From positions 62,001 through 126,000 of the forward strand of contig JAFZBN010000015.1 of NCBI GenBank assembly GCA_017561715.1: 64,000 nt of DNA, read 5' to 3'. Shown in pieces: positions 9,540-20,300 of the stretch. The DNA comes from Clostridiales bacterium. Its GTDB lineage: Bacteria > Bacillota > Clostridia > Saccharofermentanales > Saccharofermentanaceae. Each line of letters starts with the position of its first letter. The first letter of the stretch is position 1. Position numbers and translations under genes: made by a program. The notes under the pieces are model-generated. The model saw only the letters and a program-made list of their open reading frames with translations, ran no database searches and was not told where the DNA came from.

Positions 9540-9561
9540 TTTTTCGCTGTTTTTTCGAAGC

Positions 9562-11556
9562 TTATACCTCGTATTCGTCCTTTACCTCGGCAAAAGGACC
9601 CGCGATGGTCGTCACTCCTCTGTCTTTTCCGTAATAGTCGTAGTTGAATACGATATCGGAGCCGTCCGTATTCTCGAAACGCTGATCCGGCTGGAACGCT
9701 TTTCCGAGGATATCGGTGTTGATGATACCGCAGGAAAAATCCGCGATCTTTTTGAAGATATTCGTTACGAGGACATACTTGCCGTTTCTCTCGACGATAT
9801 CCGCGGTCGCCTTGAATCTCTTGACGATCAGGTTCTTCTCTTCCTTCTTCCAGGCCTTGGCGCCGTTGAAGTAGACATTGCTGTTGATCCAGACCGGCAG
9901 GTGCTGGAAGTGCTTTTCCATGATCTTGAATTCATAGGACATCGGCTGATCCAGATGGAACGAGTCGATCCAGTCCTGATAGGTCGGGTATTCGTCGAAG
10001 ATGAAGGTTCCTGCCTCCTGTTTGTCGAAGAATCTCGGATCCACATCCTTCGGGCACTCCTCGATCGGCCACTTCTGTACGAATACGTTGTTGTAGATCC
10101 TGTCGTCACCGTGAAGGATGCTCATGAAGCCCATAACTTCGGTTCTGTGCGGGAAGTGATACGGTGTATAACGAGGCTGGTTCTTACCGGAGATGACATC
10201 GTCGGTCCCTTCGCCGATCGCCTGGAACGTACCACAGATCAGGTTATTGACCATCGCGACACCTTCTGTTGCCAGACGAAGAGATGCTTTACTGAGCATG
10301 ATGTTGTTATCGACAAGCGTCGGACCATGACCGACTTCGATGAAGATATCCTGACTCATGATAGTGCCCGGGATCCTCTTGGCAAATGCCGGAGTGTGGT
10401 TATCGTGCAGCAGATTTTGCGAAAGGATCGTGCCCTGTGCCTGCCAGTCACACCAAAGACCCATGGTGCAGTGGTGCACGTGGTTTCTTCTCATGATGAC
10501 GTCGATCGCGGCGTGAAGCTTGATGCCTGCGATCTCGGCGCCGCCAACTTCCATCATGTTATTGATGTTGTGAATGTGGTTATCCTCGATGATCGAGAAA
10601 ACGCATCCCATACGGCCGACGATACCTGTCTGCTCACAGTGGTGGATATGGCAGCGACGCACGATATGCGAGCCGATGTTCTCCTTCAGCCATCCGTGAT
10701 ACTGGCCACGGCAGACGGCATCACGTTCCATCTGCGTCGGGCTCTTTACACGGTACTTCGTGAAATAGTGATCGTTCTCGGGATCGAGGTACTTACCGAG
10801 GGAAATACCGCAGCAGCGGCTGTGGCTGACTTCGCAGTCCTCGATAATCCAGCCGCGACTCCAGTGCGGGCCGATCATACCATCCTGGAAAGCCGCCGGC
10901 GGAGCCCATGTGGTCGCAGCCTTGTTTACGGTGAATCCGGAAAGAGTGATATAGCCGACGCCGGTCTTGCTCGGGAAGAAGCAGTTTCTTCTGACGTTGA
11001 TCTCGACTTTCGCCTTATTCGGATCTTTGCCCTGGAAGTTCGCGTAGATAACGGTCTTTCCATCTTTCTGCTCACAGTACCACTTACGTGTAGAGTTTTC
11101 CGGCTCCCAGGAAGAGATGTCCTTTTCTCCCTTCAGACAGTCCTCAAGAGTATCTGTCTCGTAGAGCGCGACATCGTTGATGTAAACGCATCCTGTATGC
11201 GGATGACGGTGCCAGAAATACCAGTCGCCGCCGATCCTTGTGTCGTACGGGTTATAAGATCCGAAAATGCCGTTGTCGATCTCGACTTTCCATGTCTTGC
11301 CCTTGTACTTTTCCCAGCCCTTAACGATCTCGGCACCCGTGATGACCGCCTTAAGCGGTTCGACGGAACGATAAGTAATACGGGCATCTTCCGTACCCGC
11401 GTTGCTCGGGTCGACATATTCGCGATAAACGCCCGGCATAACGAGGACTTCATCACCCGGCTTTGCGACTTTTGCCGCGGCGGAGATCGTCAGAAAAGGA
11501 TGTTCTTTGGTACCGCATCCCTGGGACTTGGTGTTCTGGTCTACGTAATAGATCAT
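9562..11556 (-). CDS. GH120-type beta-xylosidase (right-handed beta-helix)
   Basis: Predicted cytoplasmic glycoside hydrolase that removes xylose from xylo-oligosaccharides. The 664-residue protein has no signal peptide. It begins with the parallel beta-helix entry MIYYVDQN, then HPFLTISAAAKVAKPGDEV and VMPGVYREYV, and continues with repeated right/left-symbol strands such as GIKLHAAIDV, HIVRRCHIHHC and WIIEDCEVSHS. Known GH120 enzymes use an Asp in a DWxAQGT motif and a Glu in FxEVxHGP. Here D370 (CDWQAQGT) and E407 (IFIEVGHGP) are both present, so it is predicted active. The start overlaps the stop of the HD gene (ATGA) and a strong terminator follows. The GH120 assignment rests on motif recall and a search should confirm it. 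Confidence 0.85.
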   Translation of the reverse strand: MIYYVDQNTKSQGCGTKEHPFLTISAAAKVAKPGDEVLVMPGVYREYVDPSNAGTEDARITYRSVEPLKAVITGAEIVKGWEKYKGKTWKVEIDNGIFGSYNPYDTRIGGDWYFWHRHPHTGCVYINDVALYETDTLEDCLKGEKDISSWEPENSTRKWYCEQKDGKTVIYANFQGKDPNKAKVEINVRRNCFFPSKTGVGYITLSGFTVNKAATTWAPPAAFQDGMIGPHWSRGWIIEDCEVSHSRCCGISLGKYLDPENDHYFTKYRVKSPTQMERDAVCRGQYHGWLKENIGSHIVRRCHIHHCEQTGIVGRMGCVFSIIEDNHIHNINNMMEVGGAEIAGIKLHAAIDVIMRRNHVHHCTMGLWCDWQAQGTILSQNLLHDNHTPAFAKRIPGTIMSQDIFIEVGHGPTLVDNNIMLSKASLRLATEGVAMVNNLICGTFQAIGEGTDDVISGKNQPRYTPYHFPHRTEVMGFMSILHGDDRIYNNVFVQKWPIEECPKDVDPRFFDKQEAGTFIFDEYPTYQDWIDSFHLDQPMSYEFKIMEKHFQHLPVWINSNVYFNGAKAWKKEEKNLIVKRFKATADIVERNGKYVLVTNIFKKIADFSCGIINTDILGKAFQPDQRFENTDGSDIVFNYDYYGKDRGVTTIAGPFAEVKDEYEV

Positions 11557-12176
11557 TGTTTTTCCTCCAAAATGTATGCTGATTCGATGTCTGATGTGAA
11601 AATGGCCACTACGGATGGATAGATCTTTGCTGTCTCGGAGAACGGATCCGGGTAAGTATTTTTATCCGGACCCATGTGAAGTCTGATCATGGCATACTCC
11701 TCCGGCTTAAGCCTTATGAAGTTCTGGATGTACCAGCAGGACTTCTCTCCGTGACCGACCGGGAAAGAGTCCTTAATGCCCCACACTTCTTTTTCCACCC
11801 AGTTGGCCACTTCCTTGCCGTACTGGTTGATCTTCGTGCCTTCTTTTACGTTCTTGACCTCTTTCACATAGAAGTTGACCTTGCAAAGGTCATGCAAAAG
11901 AGATGTGATGATCACCGTATCCGGCTCGATCTTCACAAGTCCCTGCGCGACTTTTTCGGACAGGCGCTGATACACATGAAGGCTGTGAAGCGCAAGTCCT
12001 CCCTCGCAGTTTAAGTGATATTTCGTGGATGCCGGTGCCGTGAAAAAGTCCGTCTTTGTCACGATCCACTCCACCAGGCGCTCCATTCCCGGACGCTTCG
12101 TCGATAAAAGCAGTTCGGTGATCTTCTTCTGGTTCTCATCACGCTGTTCTTTCGTGATCACAAAATCGTCTGCCAT
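11553..12176 (-). CDS. HD domain protein
   Basis: Putative metal-dependent phosphohydrolase of about 207 residues. Metal ligands are suggested by LHSLHVYQRL, TSLLHDLCK (HD motif) and the later GHGEKSC and IRLHMG. An open frame extends to 12248, but the ATG at 12176 (MADDFVITKEQ) follows GGAGTGATGTA, a good ribosome binding site directly after the stop of the upstream gene, so I chose it. The family resembles small HD proteins that cleave nucleotides or cyclic nucleotides; the substrate is unknown. It is coupled to the GH120 gene downstream. Confidence 0.8.
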   Translation of the reverse strand: MADDFVITKEQRDENQKKITELLLSTKRPGMERLVEWIVTKTDFFTAPASTKYHLNCEGGLALHSLHVYQRLSEKVAQGLVKIEPDTVIITSLLHDLCKVNFYVKEVKNVKEGTKINQYGKEVANWVEKEVWGIKDSFPVGHGEKSCWYIQNFIRLKPEEYAMIRLHMGPDKNTYPDPFSETAKIYPSVVAIFTSDIESAYILEEKQ

Positions 12177-12180
12177 TACA

Positions 12181-12885
12181 TCACTCCTTTGCAAATTGAT
12201 TCCATGGTTCTTCTTCAGAGAGAGGGAGCTCAAATACCATCCTCTCATGACTTACGGGATGATCCACCTCAAGATGGTAGGATTCCAGAAGGATGTCCCC
12301 GGAAAACCGGTTCGGACCTTTCCCGTATTTTCGGTCTCCGACGATCGGATGTCCGATCGACGAAAGCTGTGCTCGGATCTGATGAGAGCGACCCGTGTGA
12401 AGGTCAACGGAAAGAAGCGAAACCGGAACTCCGGCGATCCTTCCCTGCCCGATGACTTCATATTCGAGGAAGCACTCTTTGGCGTCCTTCGGTGCTTTTT
12501 CCTTCGTGTCGAAAACATCCACCAGATTGGTCTTACTGTTCTTCAAAAGATAAGAACGGATCTCACCTTTTTCTTCGTCAAAAGCACCGTACACGATCGC
12601 GCGGTACTTCTTTTTCACTGTTCGGCTTCGGATCTGTTCACTGATCCTTGATGCGCATTTACTTGTCTTGGCAAATACCATTACGCCGCGGACAGGTCGG
12701 TCGAGTCTGTGAAGAAGCCCAAGATAAGCCTCTCCGGGTTTATTGTACTTTTCGACCAGATACGCTTTCAGAAGCATAAGCATATCGGGGCTTCCGGTCA
12801 TATCACTCTGCGAAAGGACTCCCGCGGGTTTGACGGCAACGAGAAGATGGTTGTCTTCAAAGAGGATCTTCGGTGTATCTTGCAT
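12181..12885 (-). CDS. RluA-family RNA pseudouridine synthase
   Basis: Converts uridine to pseudouridine in rRNA or tRNA. The 234-residue protein has the RluA catalytic motif LHRLDRPVRGVMVFAK, with the catalytic aspartate in HRLD, and the downstream HQIRAQLSSIGHPIVGDRKYG. It lacks an N-terminal S4 domain. It starts 1 base after the methyltransferase stop and is followed 4 bases later by the HD gene, so the run is an operon. The exact RNA target cannot be told from sequence. Confidence 0.93.
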   Translation of the reverse strand: MQDTPKILFEDNHLLVAVKPAGVLSQSDMTGSPDMLMLLKAYLVEKYNKPGEAYLGLLHRLDRPVRGVMVFAKTSKCASRISEQIRSRTVKKKYRAIVYGAFDEEKGEIRSYLLKNSKTNLVDVFDTKEKAPKDAKECFLEYEVIGQGRIAGVPVSLLSVDLHTGRSHQIRAQLSSIGHPIVGDRKYGKGPNRFSGDILLESYHLEVDHPVSHERMVFELPLSEEEPWNQFAKE

Positions 12886-12886
12886 C

Positions 12887-13795
12887 TCAGACCTCTTTCT
12901 TTGTCCATCTGCCTGTACTTCCGCAAGGCAGGATGCAGTCCATCCTTGTGCAGGGAAGCCCGAGTTCCTCCGAAACGACTTTACCTCCGTGCTTCGTCTT
13001 AATGGCCAGTCTTAAGATATCTTCGATGACCATCGAAGACAGACCGGTCGTATAGGAATTGATCAGGAAAAAGAGCGGGTCTTCGGAAATGAGCTGCTCG
13101 CACTTTTCGACCAACGGGAAAAGCGCGTCCTCAAGCTTCCACATCTCTCCGGAAGGTCCTCTTCCGTATGCCGGCGGATCCATGATGATACCGTCGTATT
13201 TTCTGCCTCTTCGGATCTCACGTTCTACGAATCTTCCGCAGTCTTCAACGATGAAGCGGATATAGCAGTCCTCAAGACCGCTCGCGACCATGTTTTCTTT
13301 CGCCCTTTGGACCATACCTTTACTTGCGTCGACATGAACGACTTCCGCCGCTCCTGCCGCGGCAAATGCCATCGTCGCTCCGCCTGTATACGCAAAGAGA
13401 TTCAGGATCCTCGGTTTTCTTCCTTCTGCGACTGCCTTCTGGATCAGATTTCCGCAGAAATCCCAGTTGGCGGCCTGTTCCGGGAAAAGACCTGTATGCT
13501 TAAAGCTTGTGGGTTCGATGATAAACGTAAGCGGACGACCGACCGCTTCATAGTGGATCTTCCACTTCTGCGGGAACGGCTTTTCCTTGCTCCAGGAACC
13601 ACCGCCGCTTTCACTTCTGTGATAGATCGCGTGCGGTTTCGGCCAGCGCTCTTCTTTCATACCGGCATAGCCTGTTTTCGGCCAGATCGCCTGAGGATCG
13701 GGACGCTGAAGATATACATCGCCCCACCTTTCGTATTTTTCTCCCTGTCCACAGAAGAGTAATTCGAAATCTGTCCATTTATCTGCCAAAAACAT
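12887..13795 (-). CDS. Class I SAM-dependent methyltransferase (RlmI/RlmK-like, no PUA domain)
   Basis: Predicted rRNA or nucleic-acid methyltransferase of about 302 residues. It has the SAM-binding LNLFAYTGGATMAFAAAGA, then VVHVDASKGMVQRAKEN, and the IIMDPPAYGRG motif typical of the RlmI/RlmL family. The frame could start at 13864, but the ATG at 13795 (MFLADKWTDFELL) removes a non-conserved leader and fits the family better. It is the first gene of the operon with the RluA-type synthase, so the pair probably modifies RNA. Confidence 0.85.
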   Translation of the reverse strand: MFLADKWTDFELLFCGQGEKYERWGDVYLQRPDPQAIWPKTGYAGMKEERWPKPHAIYHRSESGGGSWSKEKPFPQKWKIHYEAVGRPLTFIIEPTSFKHTGLFPEQAANWDFCGNLIQKAVAEGRKPRILNLFAYTGGATMAFAAAGAAEVVHVDASKGMVQRAKENMVASGLEDCYIRFIVEDCGRFVEREIRRGRKYDGIIMDPPAYGRGPSGEMWKLEDALFPLVEKCEQLISEDPLFFLINSYTTGLSSMVIEDILRLAIKTKHGGKVVSEELGLPCTRMDCILPCGSTGRWTKKEV

Positions 13796-13947
13796 AATTC
13801 TTACCGACTTTCCGCAAGATAGTAAAATTATACCACATCGACCATGATTCATATCGCTTAGCAATGACAGAAACGAACTGAAAAAGTAATCGGATAAAAC
13901 ATGGTTTCAAACTTGTGAAATAGTATTTACGATTTGTTCACATTCGT

Positions 13948-13977
13948 TTGCTCAAAAATCATTTTTTCGATTATAAT
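13948..13977 (+). promoter_or_regulatory. Sigma-A-type promoter for the two-component operon
   Basis: A TATAAT (13972-13977) is preceded by TTGCTC (13948-13953) with an 18-base spacer, about 40 bases before the response-regulator start. A TGTGAA/TTCACA inverted pair with an 18-base gap lies just upstream (about 13914-13943) and might be an operator, for example for self-regulation; that part is inference. Confidence 0.6.
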
Positions 13978-14016
13978 AGATGTGTATTGCTAATCAGTAA
14001 GTAAGAGGTATTGAGA

Positions 14017-14706
14017 ATGGCTACTGCTCCTCATATTTTAATCTGCGATGATGACCCGGTCGTACATGAGTCCCTGGGTCTGTATTTTGAAAACGAACAC
14101 TTCACTTATTCAAGCGCCTATGACGGACGTGATGCCCTCGCGCACGTTGTTTCCGACAAACCGGACCTGATCATTCTGGACGTTATGATGCCGGAAAAGA
14201 CAGGTATCGAAGTCTGCCGTGAGATCAGAAAGACGCTTTCCACTCCGATCATCATCCTCACCGCCAAAGGCGAGGAGATCGACCGTGTCCTCGGTCTGGA
14301 ACTCGGAGCGGACGACTATATCGTTAAGCCCTTCTCCCCGAGAGAAGTCATCGCACGCATCAAAGCAGTACTCCGCCGTATCAATGAACCTCAGGAAAAT
14401 ACTTCCTTCCTTCGTTTTGAAGGTCTGGAGATCAATCTGGATAACTATCAGGTCAAAGTGAAGGGTGAGCTTGTTCCATGCACACCGAAGGAAGTTGAGA
14501 TCCTGCATCTTCTCGCTTCTCACATCGGACAGGTCATGGACCGTGAGCAGATCCTTTCCCTGATCTGGGGATACGATTATTTCGGTGACACAAGAACGGT
14601 CGATACGCACATCAAGCGCATCCGTCAGAAGATCTATTACGAAGGTGCTCCGTGGTCCCTGATCACTGTATACGGTGTCGGATATAAATTTGAGGTCAAT
14701 TCCTGA
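14017..14706 (+). CDS. PhoB/OmpR-family response regulator
   Basis: Two-component response regulator of about 229 residues. The receiver domain has the acidic pair DDD near the N-terminus, the phospho-acceptor aspartate in LIILDVMMPEKTG, the ILTAKGEE switch threonine and the VKPFSPRE lysine. The C-terminal winged helix contains CTPKEVEILHLLASH and GYDYFGDTRTVDTHIKRIRQK. A TTG at 14011 is possible, but AGAGG ends 8 bases before the ATG at 14017, which decides the start. The sensor kinase start overlaps its stop. Phosphate, envelope stress or metabolism (PhoP, WalR or VicR type) cannot be told apart. Confidence 0.93.
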   Translation: MATAPHILICDDDPVVHESLGLYFENEHFTYSSAYDGRDALAHVVSDKPDLIILDVMMPEKTGIEVCREIRKTLSTPIIILTAKGEEIDRVLGLELGADDYIVKPFSPREVIARIKAVLRRINEPQENTSFLRFEGLEINLDNYQVKVKGELVPCTPKEVEILHLLASHIGQVMDREQILSLIWGYDYFGDTRTVDTHIKRIRQKIYYEGAPWSLITVYGVGYKFEVNS

Positions 14707-16532
14707 TGTACCGTAGTCTCTTTCTACGAAAGATGATTTTTTTGGTGCTGGTCTCGCTCTTTGCGTCAGCACTTCTTTCTTCGGCGCTTTATAATCTGGC
14801 CGCCAACGAATTGACGAAAGACTCATCTCAGGAAGAGATCGTAGATAAAGCAAGGTCGATGGCCGACTATCTCAGCGAGCAGATCGCAGACGGCGTCGAT
14901 GTGAACGACACCGCACGTATGGAGACGATCAAAAGATCCGGTATCGGATATCGCTCCTACGATGTTCTTTCCTGCTACTATCTTCTCTACGACGCAAACG
15001 GAAAACTTGTCAGCTGTACGGCATCCACTTCGAACGAGATCGCTTCTGCGATCAACGACATCAACAGTTTCTGCGCGACCAACATGCTGACCAACAGCGA
15101 CAATAAGAATCTTATCGGAACGCTGAAGACGGATGACAGCAAGACCAACATCACGATCGTACAGGTTCCGATCCAGTACGAAGGCCGCATTGTTTCCTAT
15201 CTGATCATCGGTAATAAGATCAACGTCGATAAGACATCACTGGCAAATTTCAGCCAGCTCGTGTTCCTTTCTACTCTGGTCGTCTCCCTGGCCATGCTGA
15301 TTCCGATCTATTTCGCAAGCAAGCGACTGATCCGTCCTCTTAACCGGGTAACGGATGTAGCAAACGCATTGGGTCAGGGCAACTTCAGTATCAGAGCGAA
15401 TGACAAGACCAAGGGTGAGATCGGTGACCTCGCGGCATCCGTCAATGAACTTGCCGAAAAGCTCAGCAAATCCATCACGAGCGTTACCACAGAGCGTAAC
15501 CGACTCAAAGAGATCTTCGATATCATTTCTGAAGGTATCGTTTCCGTTAACAAGGATCTTCAGCCGGACTATTCCAACAACGCCATCGCGACGCTTTTCG
15601 AAAAGGTTCCGAGAAAGAATCTTTTCACCGAAAAACTGCAGTTGATCCCGTTCGAGGAAGTATGGGAGGATTTCGGAAACTGTCTGAAGACCGGCGAAAC
15701 ATACGAGCGTACGATCGAGGCAAAAGACTGCGCGTATTCTTCCACGATCGTGCCGATCCTTGATAACGAAAAGACCATCATCGGTGCCACGGGCTTCTTC
15801 CGTGATATCTCCGAGCAGGAACGTCTCGAGCAGACACGCCGAGACTATGTCGCAAACGTATCCCACGAGCTGCGTACACCTCTCACCGCCATGCGCGGAC
15901 TCGTTGAACCTCTGGCAGACGGCATGGTCAAGAAGGAGGAAGACCGTCAGCGCTATTACGGAATCATCCTCCACGAGACGATGCGTCTTTCCCGCCTGAT
16001 CGATGACATGCTTGAGCTTTCACGTCTTCAGGCAAGAACGCTCGCGTTTAAGACTTTCCCGTTCGATCTCAACAAGCTCCTCAACGAATTTGAAACAAAG
16101 TTCCGCCCTGTCATGGAAGAGGCTCAACTCAACTTCTCCGTCGAATATAAGACGGGACCGCTTCCGACGGTTATGGGTAACCCCGACCGAGTCGAGCAGA
16201 TCATCGTTATCCTTCTGGATAACGCGAAAAAGTATACTCCGGCAGGCGGAAGTATCACGATCTCTACCGAGTACAGTAACGAAACAGATCAGGTACTTGT
16301 TTCCGTCATCGACACGGGACAAGGTATCCACGAATACGATATTGACCATATCTTCGACCGTTTCTATAAAGCTGACCGCGCGCGTGGTAAAAAAGGCACC
16401 GGTCTCGGTCTTGCTATCGCCAAAGAACTTCTTTCCTACATGGGAGAAACGATCACTGTTAAAAGCGAATATGGTGAAGGCACGACTTTCACCTTCACAT
16501 TGAAACGTGTTACCGGTTCCGTCTGGTACTGA
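14706..16532 (+). CDS. Sensor histidine kinase (2 TM, HAMP, PAS)
   Basis: Membrane sensor kinase of 608 residues and cognate partner of the upstream regulator. TM1 is at about residues 10-30, followed by an extracellular domain of about 155 residues and TM2 at about 188-208. Then come HAMP (about 208-262), a PAS domain with FDIISEGIVSVN (about 270-370), and HisKA with the phospho-accepting histidine in SHELRTPLTA (about residue 387). The HATPase domain has the N box in LLDNAKKYTP, DTGQGI, and GTGLGLAIAKELL. The layout matches PhoR/WalK-type kinases. The ATG overlaps the response-regulator stop (TGATG). Confidence 0.94.
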   Translation: MYRSLFLRKMIFLVLVSLFASALLSSALYNLAANELTKDSSQEEIVDKARSMADYLSEQIADGVDVNDTARMETIKRSGIGYRSYDVLSCYYLLYDANGKLVSCTASTSNEIASAINDINSFCATNMLTNSDNKNLIGTLKTDDSKTNITIVQVPIQYEGRIVSYLIIGNKINVDKTSLANFSQLVFLSTLVVSLAMLIPIYFASKRLIRPLNRVTDVANALGQGNFSIRANDKTKGEIGDLAASVNELAEKLSKSITSVTTERNRLKEIFDIISEGIVSVNKDLQPDYSNNAIATLFEKVPRKNLFTEKLQLIPFEEVWEDFGNCLKTGETYERTIEAKDCAYSSTIVPILDNEKTIIGATGFFRDISEQERLEQTRRDYVANVSHELRTPLTAMRGLVEPLADGMVKKEEDRQRYYGIILHETMRLSRLIDDMLELSRLQARTLAFKTFPFDLNKLLNEFETKFRPVMEEAQLNFSVEYKTGPLPTVMGNPDRVEQIIVILLDNAKKYTPAGGSITISTEYSNETDQVLVSVIDTGQGIHEYDIDHIFDRFYKADRARGKKGTGLGLAIAKELLSYMGETITVKSEYGEGTTFTFTLKRVTGSVWY

Positions 16533-16546
16533 TGGGAGATCGAATC

Positions 16547-17269
16547 ATGCCCGATAATAATTCCGGAGAATCAGTCCGTATCAACAAATACATCAGTTCC
16601 ACGGGCTTTTGCTCCAGAAGAAAAGCTGATGAGTATATCGCATCTGGTGTCGTTACGATCGACGGAACACCTGCCGAGCCCGGATCTCAGGTCTTCCCGG
16701 GACAGGTCGTGCGCGTAAACGATAAGGTCGTTCTTCCGAAAGACGACCACATCTATATCGCATTCCATAAGCCGCTCGGAATCACCTGCACGACAGATAA
16801 AAGGGATAAAGATAACATTATCGACTATCTCAACTATCCGGAAAGGATCTTTCCGATCGGACGTCTGGACAAAAACTCGACGGGCCTTATCCTTCTTACA
16901 AATGATGGAGACATCGTTAACCGGCTTCTTCGCGCAGAAGGCCGTCACGACAAGGAATACGTCGTTTCCGTAGATAAACCGGTCGATCAGGCTTTTAAGG
17001 AGAAGATGGAGAACGGTCTTCCGATCCTCGATACCGTGACTCTCCCCTGCAAGGTCAGTCTTACCGGCAAAAACACGTTTCACATCATCTTAAATCAGGG
17101 ACTGAACCGTCAGATCCGAAGGATGTGCGAGTATCTGGGATATCGTGTCACGCGCTTAAAAAGGATCCGTATCCTGAATATATCTCTCGGCTCACTTCCC
17201 GTGGGACAGTATAGAGAATTGACTCCCAAGGAAAGAAAAGACCTTTTCAAGATTTTGGAGAATAAATGA
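16547..17269 (+). CDS. rluF: RluF-type 23S rRNA pseudouridine synthase
   Basis: S4-domain pseudouridine synthase, about 240 residues. The S4 domain is INKYISSTGFCSRRKADEYI; the catalytic motif GRLDKNSTGLILLTNDGD follows, then the RluF-type VPILDTVT-like segment (GLPILDTVTLPCK) and LNRQIRRMCEYLGYRVTRLKR. An ATG at 16532 overlaps the kinase stop, but GGGAG at 16534-16538 lies 8 bases before the ATG at 16547, so the internal ATG is the likely start. The gene is the third in the two-component operon and is followed by a strong terminator. Confidence 0.9.
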   Translation: MPDNNSGESVRINKYISSTGFCSRRKADEYIASGVVTIDGTPAEPGSQVFPGQVVRVNDKVVLPKDDHIYIAFHKPLGITCTTDKRDKDNIIDYLNYPERIFPIGRLDKNSTGLILLTNDGDIVNRLLRAEGRHDKEYVVSVDKPVDQAFKEKMENGLPILDTVTLPCKVSLTGKNTFHIILNQGLNRQIRRMCEYLGYRVTRLKRIRILNISLGSLPVGQYRELTPKERKDLFKILENK

Positions 17270-17270
17270 A

Positions 17271-17297
17271 AAGGACCTTCGTTTTGCGAAGGTCCTT
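17271..17297. terminator. Bidirectional terminator between rluF and the GH2 gene
   Basis: Perfect 11-base inverted repeat (AAGGACCTTCG / CGAAGGTCCTT) with a TTTTG loop between two convergent genes. It can end transcripts from both sides. Confidence 0.8.
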
Positions 17298-17311
17298 CCC
17301 ATATAGTGAAA

Positions 17312-20300
17312 TTAGTATTTTGGAGCAAACTCTATCGTTTCCTCGTATACTGCATTTTTCGGCAGCCCTCGTCGGGCAAGTACATCCGGGCTTCGTTCTA
17401 CCCCTTTCATGTAAAAGTCGATATAAAGATGCGTACGGTTATCTGAAGAGACAAGCTCCTGATGCGAGTAATCGTCCAGATCTTCCGGCATATAAGGCAG
17501 GCAGGAGAACGAGAACGGATCCATGTTCTCTTTATTGATGCGCAGACCCTTAATGTCGTCGTGCTGCAAGAGAAGATATTTCGTATCCGTATGACCGCCG
17601 TTTTCGGACGGGCGGGCATACTCGTGATAAAGCGCACTGTCCAAAGAGGTGAACCAGCCGATACGCTGCGATTCTTTTCTGTCGATATAGGACTCACCGT
17701 TACCACGCCCATACCAACCGATATGTGCTCTTGGATCGATCGGTACACGGAATCCGAAACGCACCAGATCAAAGCGTGGCTGGAAGTGGATCGTCGAATA
17801 GATGGTACCGTCCGGTTTTACGCGATAATGGACCTTGATCGGGCCCTTCATACCGGACGATTCATATTTGCAGATAAGATGGAAATCTTCCCCATCCATT
17901 TCATAGAAGCTTCCCGTAAAGCGGATATCTCCCTGGATCGTACGCCAGTCGGTCTCATGTGAGAATACCGTCTGGGAAAGAACATACGACTTATCGGCAC
18001 GGTCGATATTTGCCGCGGCGCGATAGAAGCTGGGCTCCAACAGACCGTCGAAGTATTCCTGATCATCGATCATGACAGAACAAAGTCCGCCTTCCTGACG
18101 GCTGAAGCCGTATCGTACATGCTTTGTCTGCGCGAATATGAACGCCGGCGATGTCTTGATCGTGACAACAGGCTTTTCTTCATCGATGATAAGTCCGTCG
18201 GAAAGCGCGGACGCGTCGATGATCTGGATCTCCGAATCATCCGCTCCGCTCTTGGTCCATTCATCTTCTTTAGAAGGATCGCATACTTCATCGACGAGGA
18301 CCTGCTGATAGAAAGCCACTTCATAACCGGCTCTCGCGTAAGAGGTATCAGCCGCAAGAGTCATACTGATATCCAGGAGCAGTTCTTTACAGACTGCCTG
18401 ATTATATACGTCGACCGCCTTCGAGTACTGATTCTTCCATGCAGGTGTAAGGAAATCACCTACATTAAACGGGAACTGCATGGCTTTGCTTCCCATCGCC
18501 GGAATAGAAGGTACTACACCGGAACCGCCCGTAAGACGGATACCACCTAAAAGCAGCTGCCACTTCAGTTCGATCGGCGGGGTACCTGCGAACTGCATGA
18601 CGTTATTTACGTTAAGATGCGCAGGGTTTTCGACCGACGAGAATATCTTGATAAACTCGCACTGTTTTTTCACTTCATAGAAGATCGGGTGCGGATTTCT
18701 GTTGGCATCAACGATACCTTGCGCGATCGCTACACCGACCTGTTCGGAATATTCGACAAGGTCTCCCTGATGGATATATTTGAGATCCATCTCATCTTCT
18801 TCTCTTCTCGGTCTTGCAAGGATCGACTCGAAAAGCACCTTATCTTCTTTTAACTTGCTCTTTAAGTAACGGCGGTTGACGCAAAGATCACACCACTCAC
18901 CGAAAAGCATACCCGCTTTATTCGGGAACGGAGGGATATCCGCGACACGGCCGGTCTTATCGATCTCGCAATAAAGCGGACGATACGGATCAAAGCCGTT
19001 GATACGGGACTTCACGTCAAGATAGGTTCCTTCATCGAATCTTCTTCCCGTCATCGACCACATGATGATACAAGGGTGATTATAGAGAGAATAGACCGTC
19101 TGCGGAAGGATCGAAGCCGCGGACTGCAAGATGACATACATGCCGTACTCGTCACACAGATCGAAGAACCTGGAGTCCGTCGGATGATGGACAACATATA
19201 CCGTATTGATATTGGCGCTCTTCATCATGAGGATATCCTGACGGAAGCGCTCCAAAGGAACGGAGATACCATTCTCCGGATCGAATTCATAGTATTTGAC
19301 ACCGTGGATCGGTACCGCGACATCGTTGATATGGAAGATGCCTTCCTGATAAGAAAGATTACGGAAACCGAAGCGCTGCTTTTTGACGCAGATGACCTGG
19401 TCTTTATTATCTCGGACTTCGACGATCAGATCGTAAAGGTTCGGTGTCTGATCTGTCCATGGAAGGACAAGTTTTGCGTAGAACTCAGTGCCGATCAGTT
19501 TGACTCCGTCTTTCGGGATGATGTCGGTCAGTTCTTTTCGCTGGGTAAGACGATGCTCCGGAAGATTATAAAGATCATATTCATCACGGGCCTCCATCAG
19601 GCGGCAGTACACCGTGACCTGCATGTCATACGGAAGGTGGTTGAAAAGCTCGACCTCCACCTTCAGTTCCGCGTCTCTTCTCAACTCGGCATCCGGCAAT
19701 ATCTCACGCTGTCTTTCCGTAGACTGGTCATCACTGTCGGAACGGTAGAGGCTGTTGATCATCGCCGTCTTCGGAACGACGTCTTTGGCAAGGGCATCAT
19801 TAAGGAACGTAGATGAAAGTCGCAAAGAGGAGACTTCTACGTTTGATTCCGCGACAAGATACGGAAGGCGGAAAAGTCCGGAGAATCCGAACGCGCCCTG
19901 TGCGTGAACATCCTTTCTCGGCTTGCCGTTCTGCATACGGATATCGAAACGGCGAACCGCGATCGTGATCAGATTCGGACCTTCATGAAGGTGCTCTGAT
20001 AAAAGGATCTTGGTCGTCGCGAATGTACTTCTCGAAGAAGCCGCGTGGTGTCCGTTGACACTGAGGATATAATGACCGACGATACCGTCTGTTACAAAAT
20101 AAACAAAGCGATGAACAAACTGCGCAGGCAGATTGACCCACACACGGTAAAGTCCGAAATCATTCGTGTTATCCTTGCCCGCTTCATCGGCGAGGCGCTG
20201 CTGAAGCCTGGATGTTTTCTGGGAAAGAAGAGCATTCTTCTCATAACGGAGTTCGCTCGGATATCCGTATCCCTGCATCTGCCAGACACTCGGAACATCC

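Noticed and set aside
7732..11622. A very long open frame on the plus strand opposite ileS and the beta-xylosidase gene
   Set aside because: It lies antisense to two genes with clear family motifs, and its translation has no recognisable domain.
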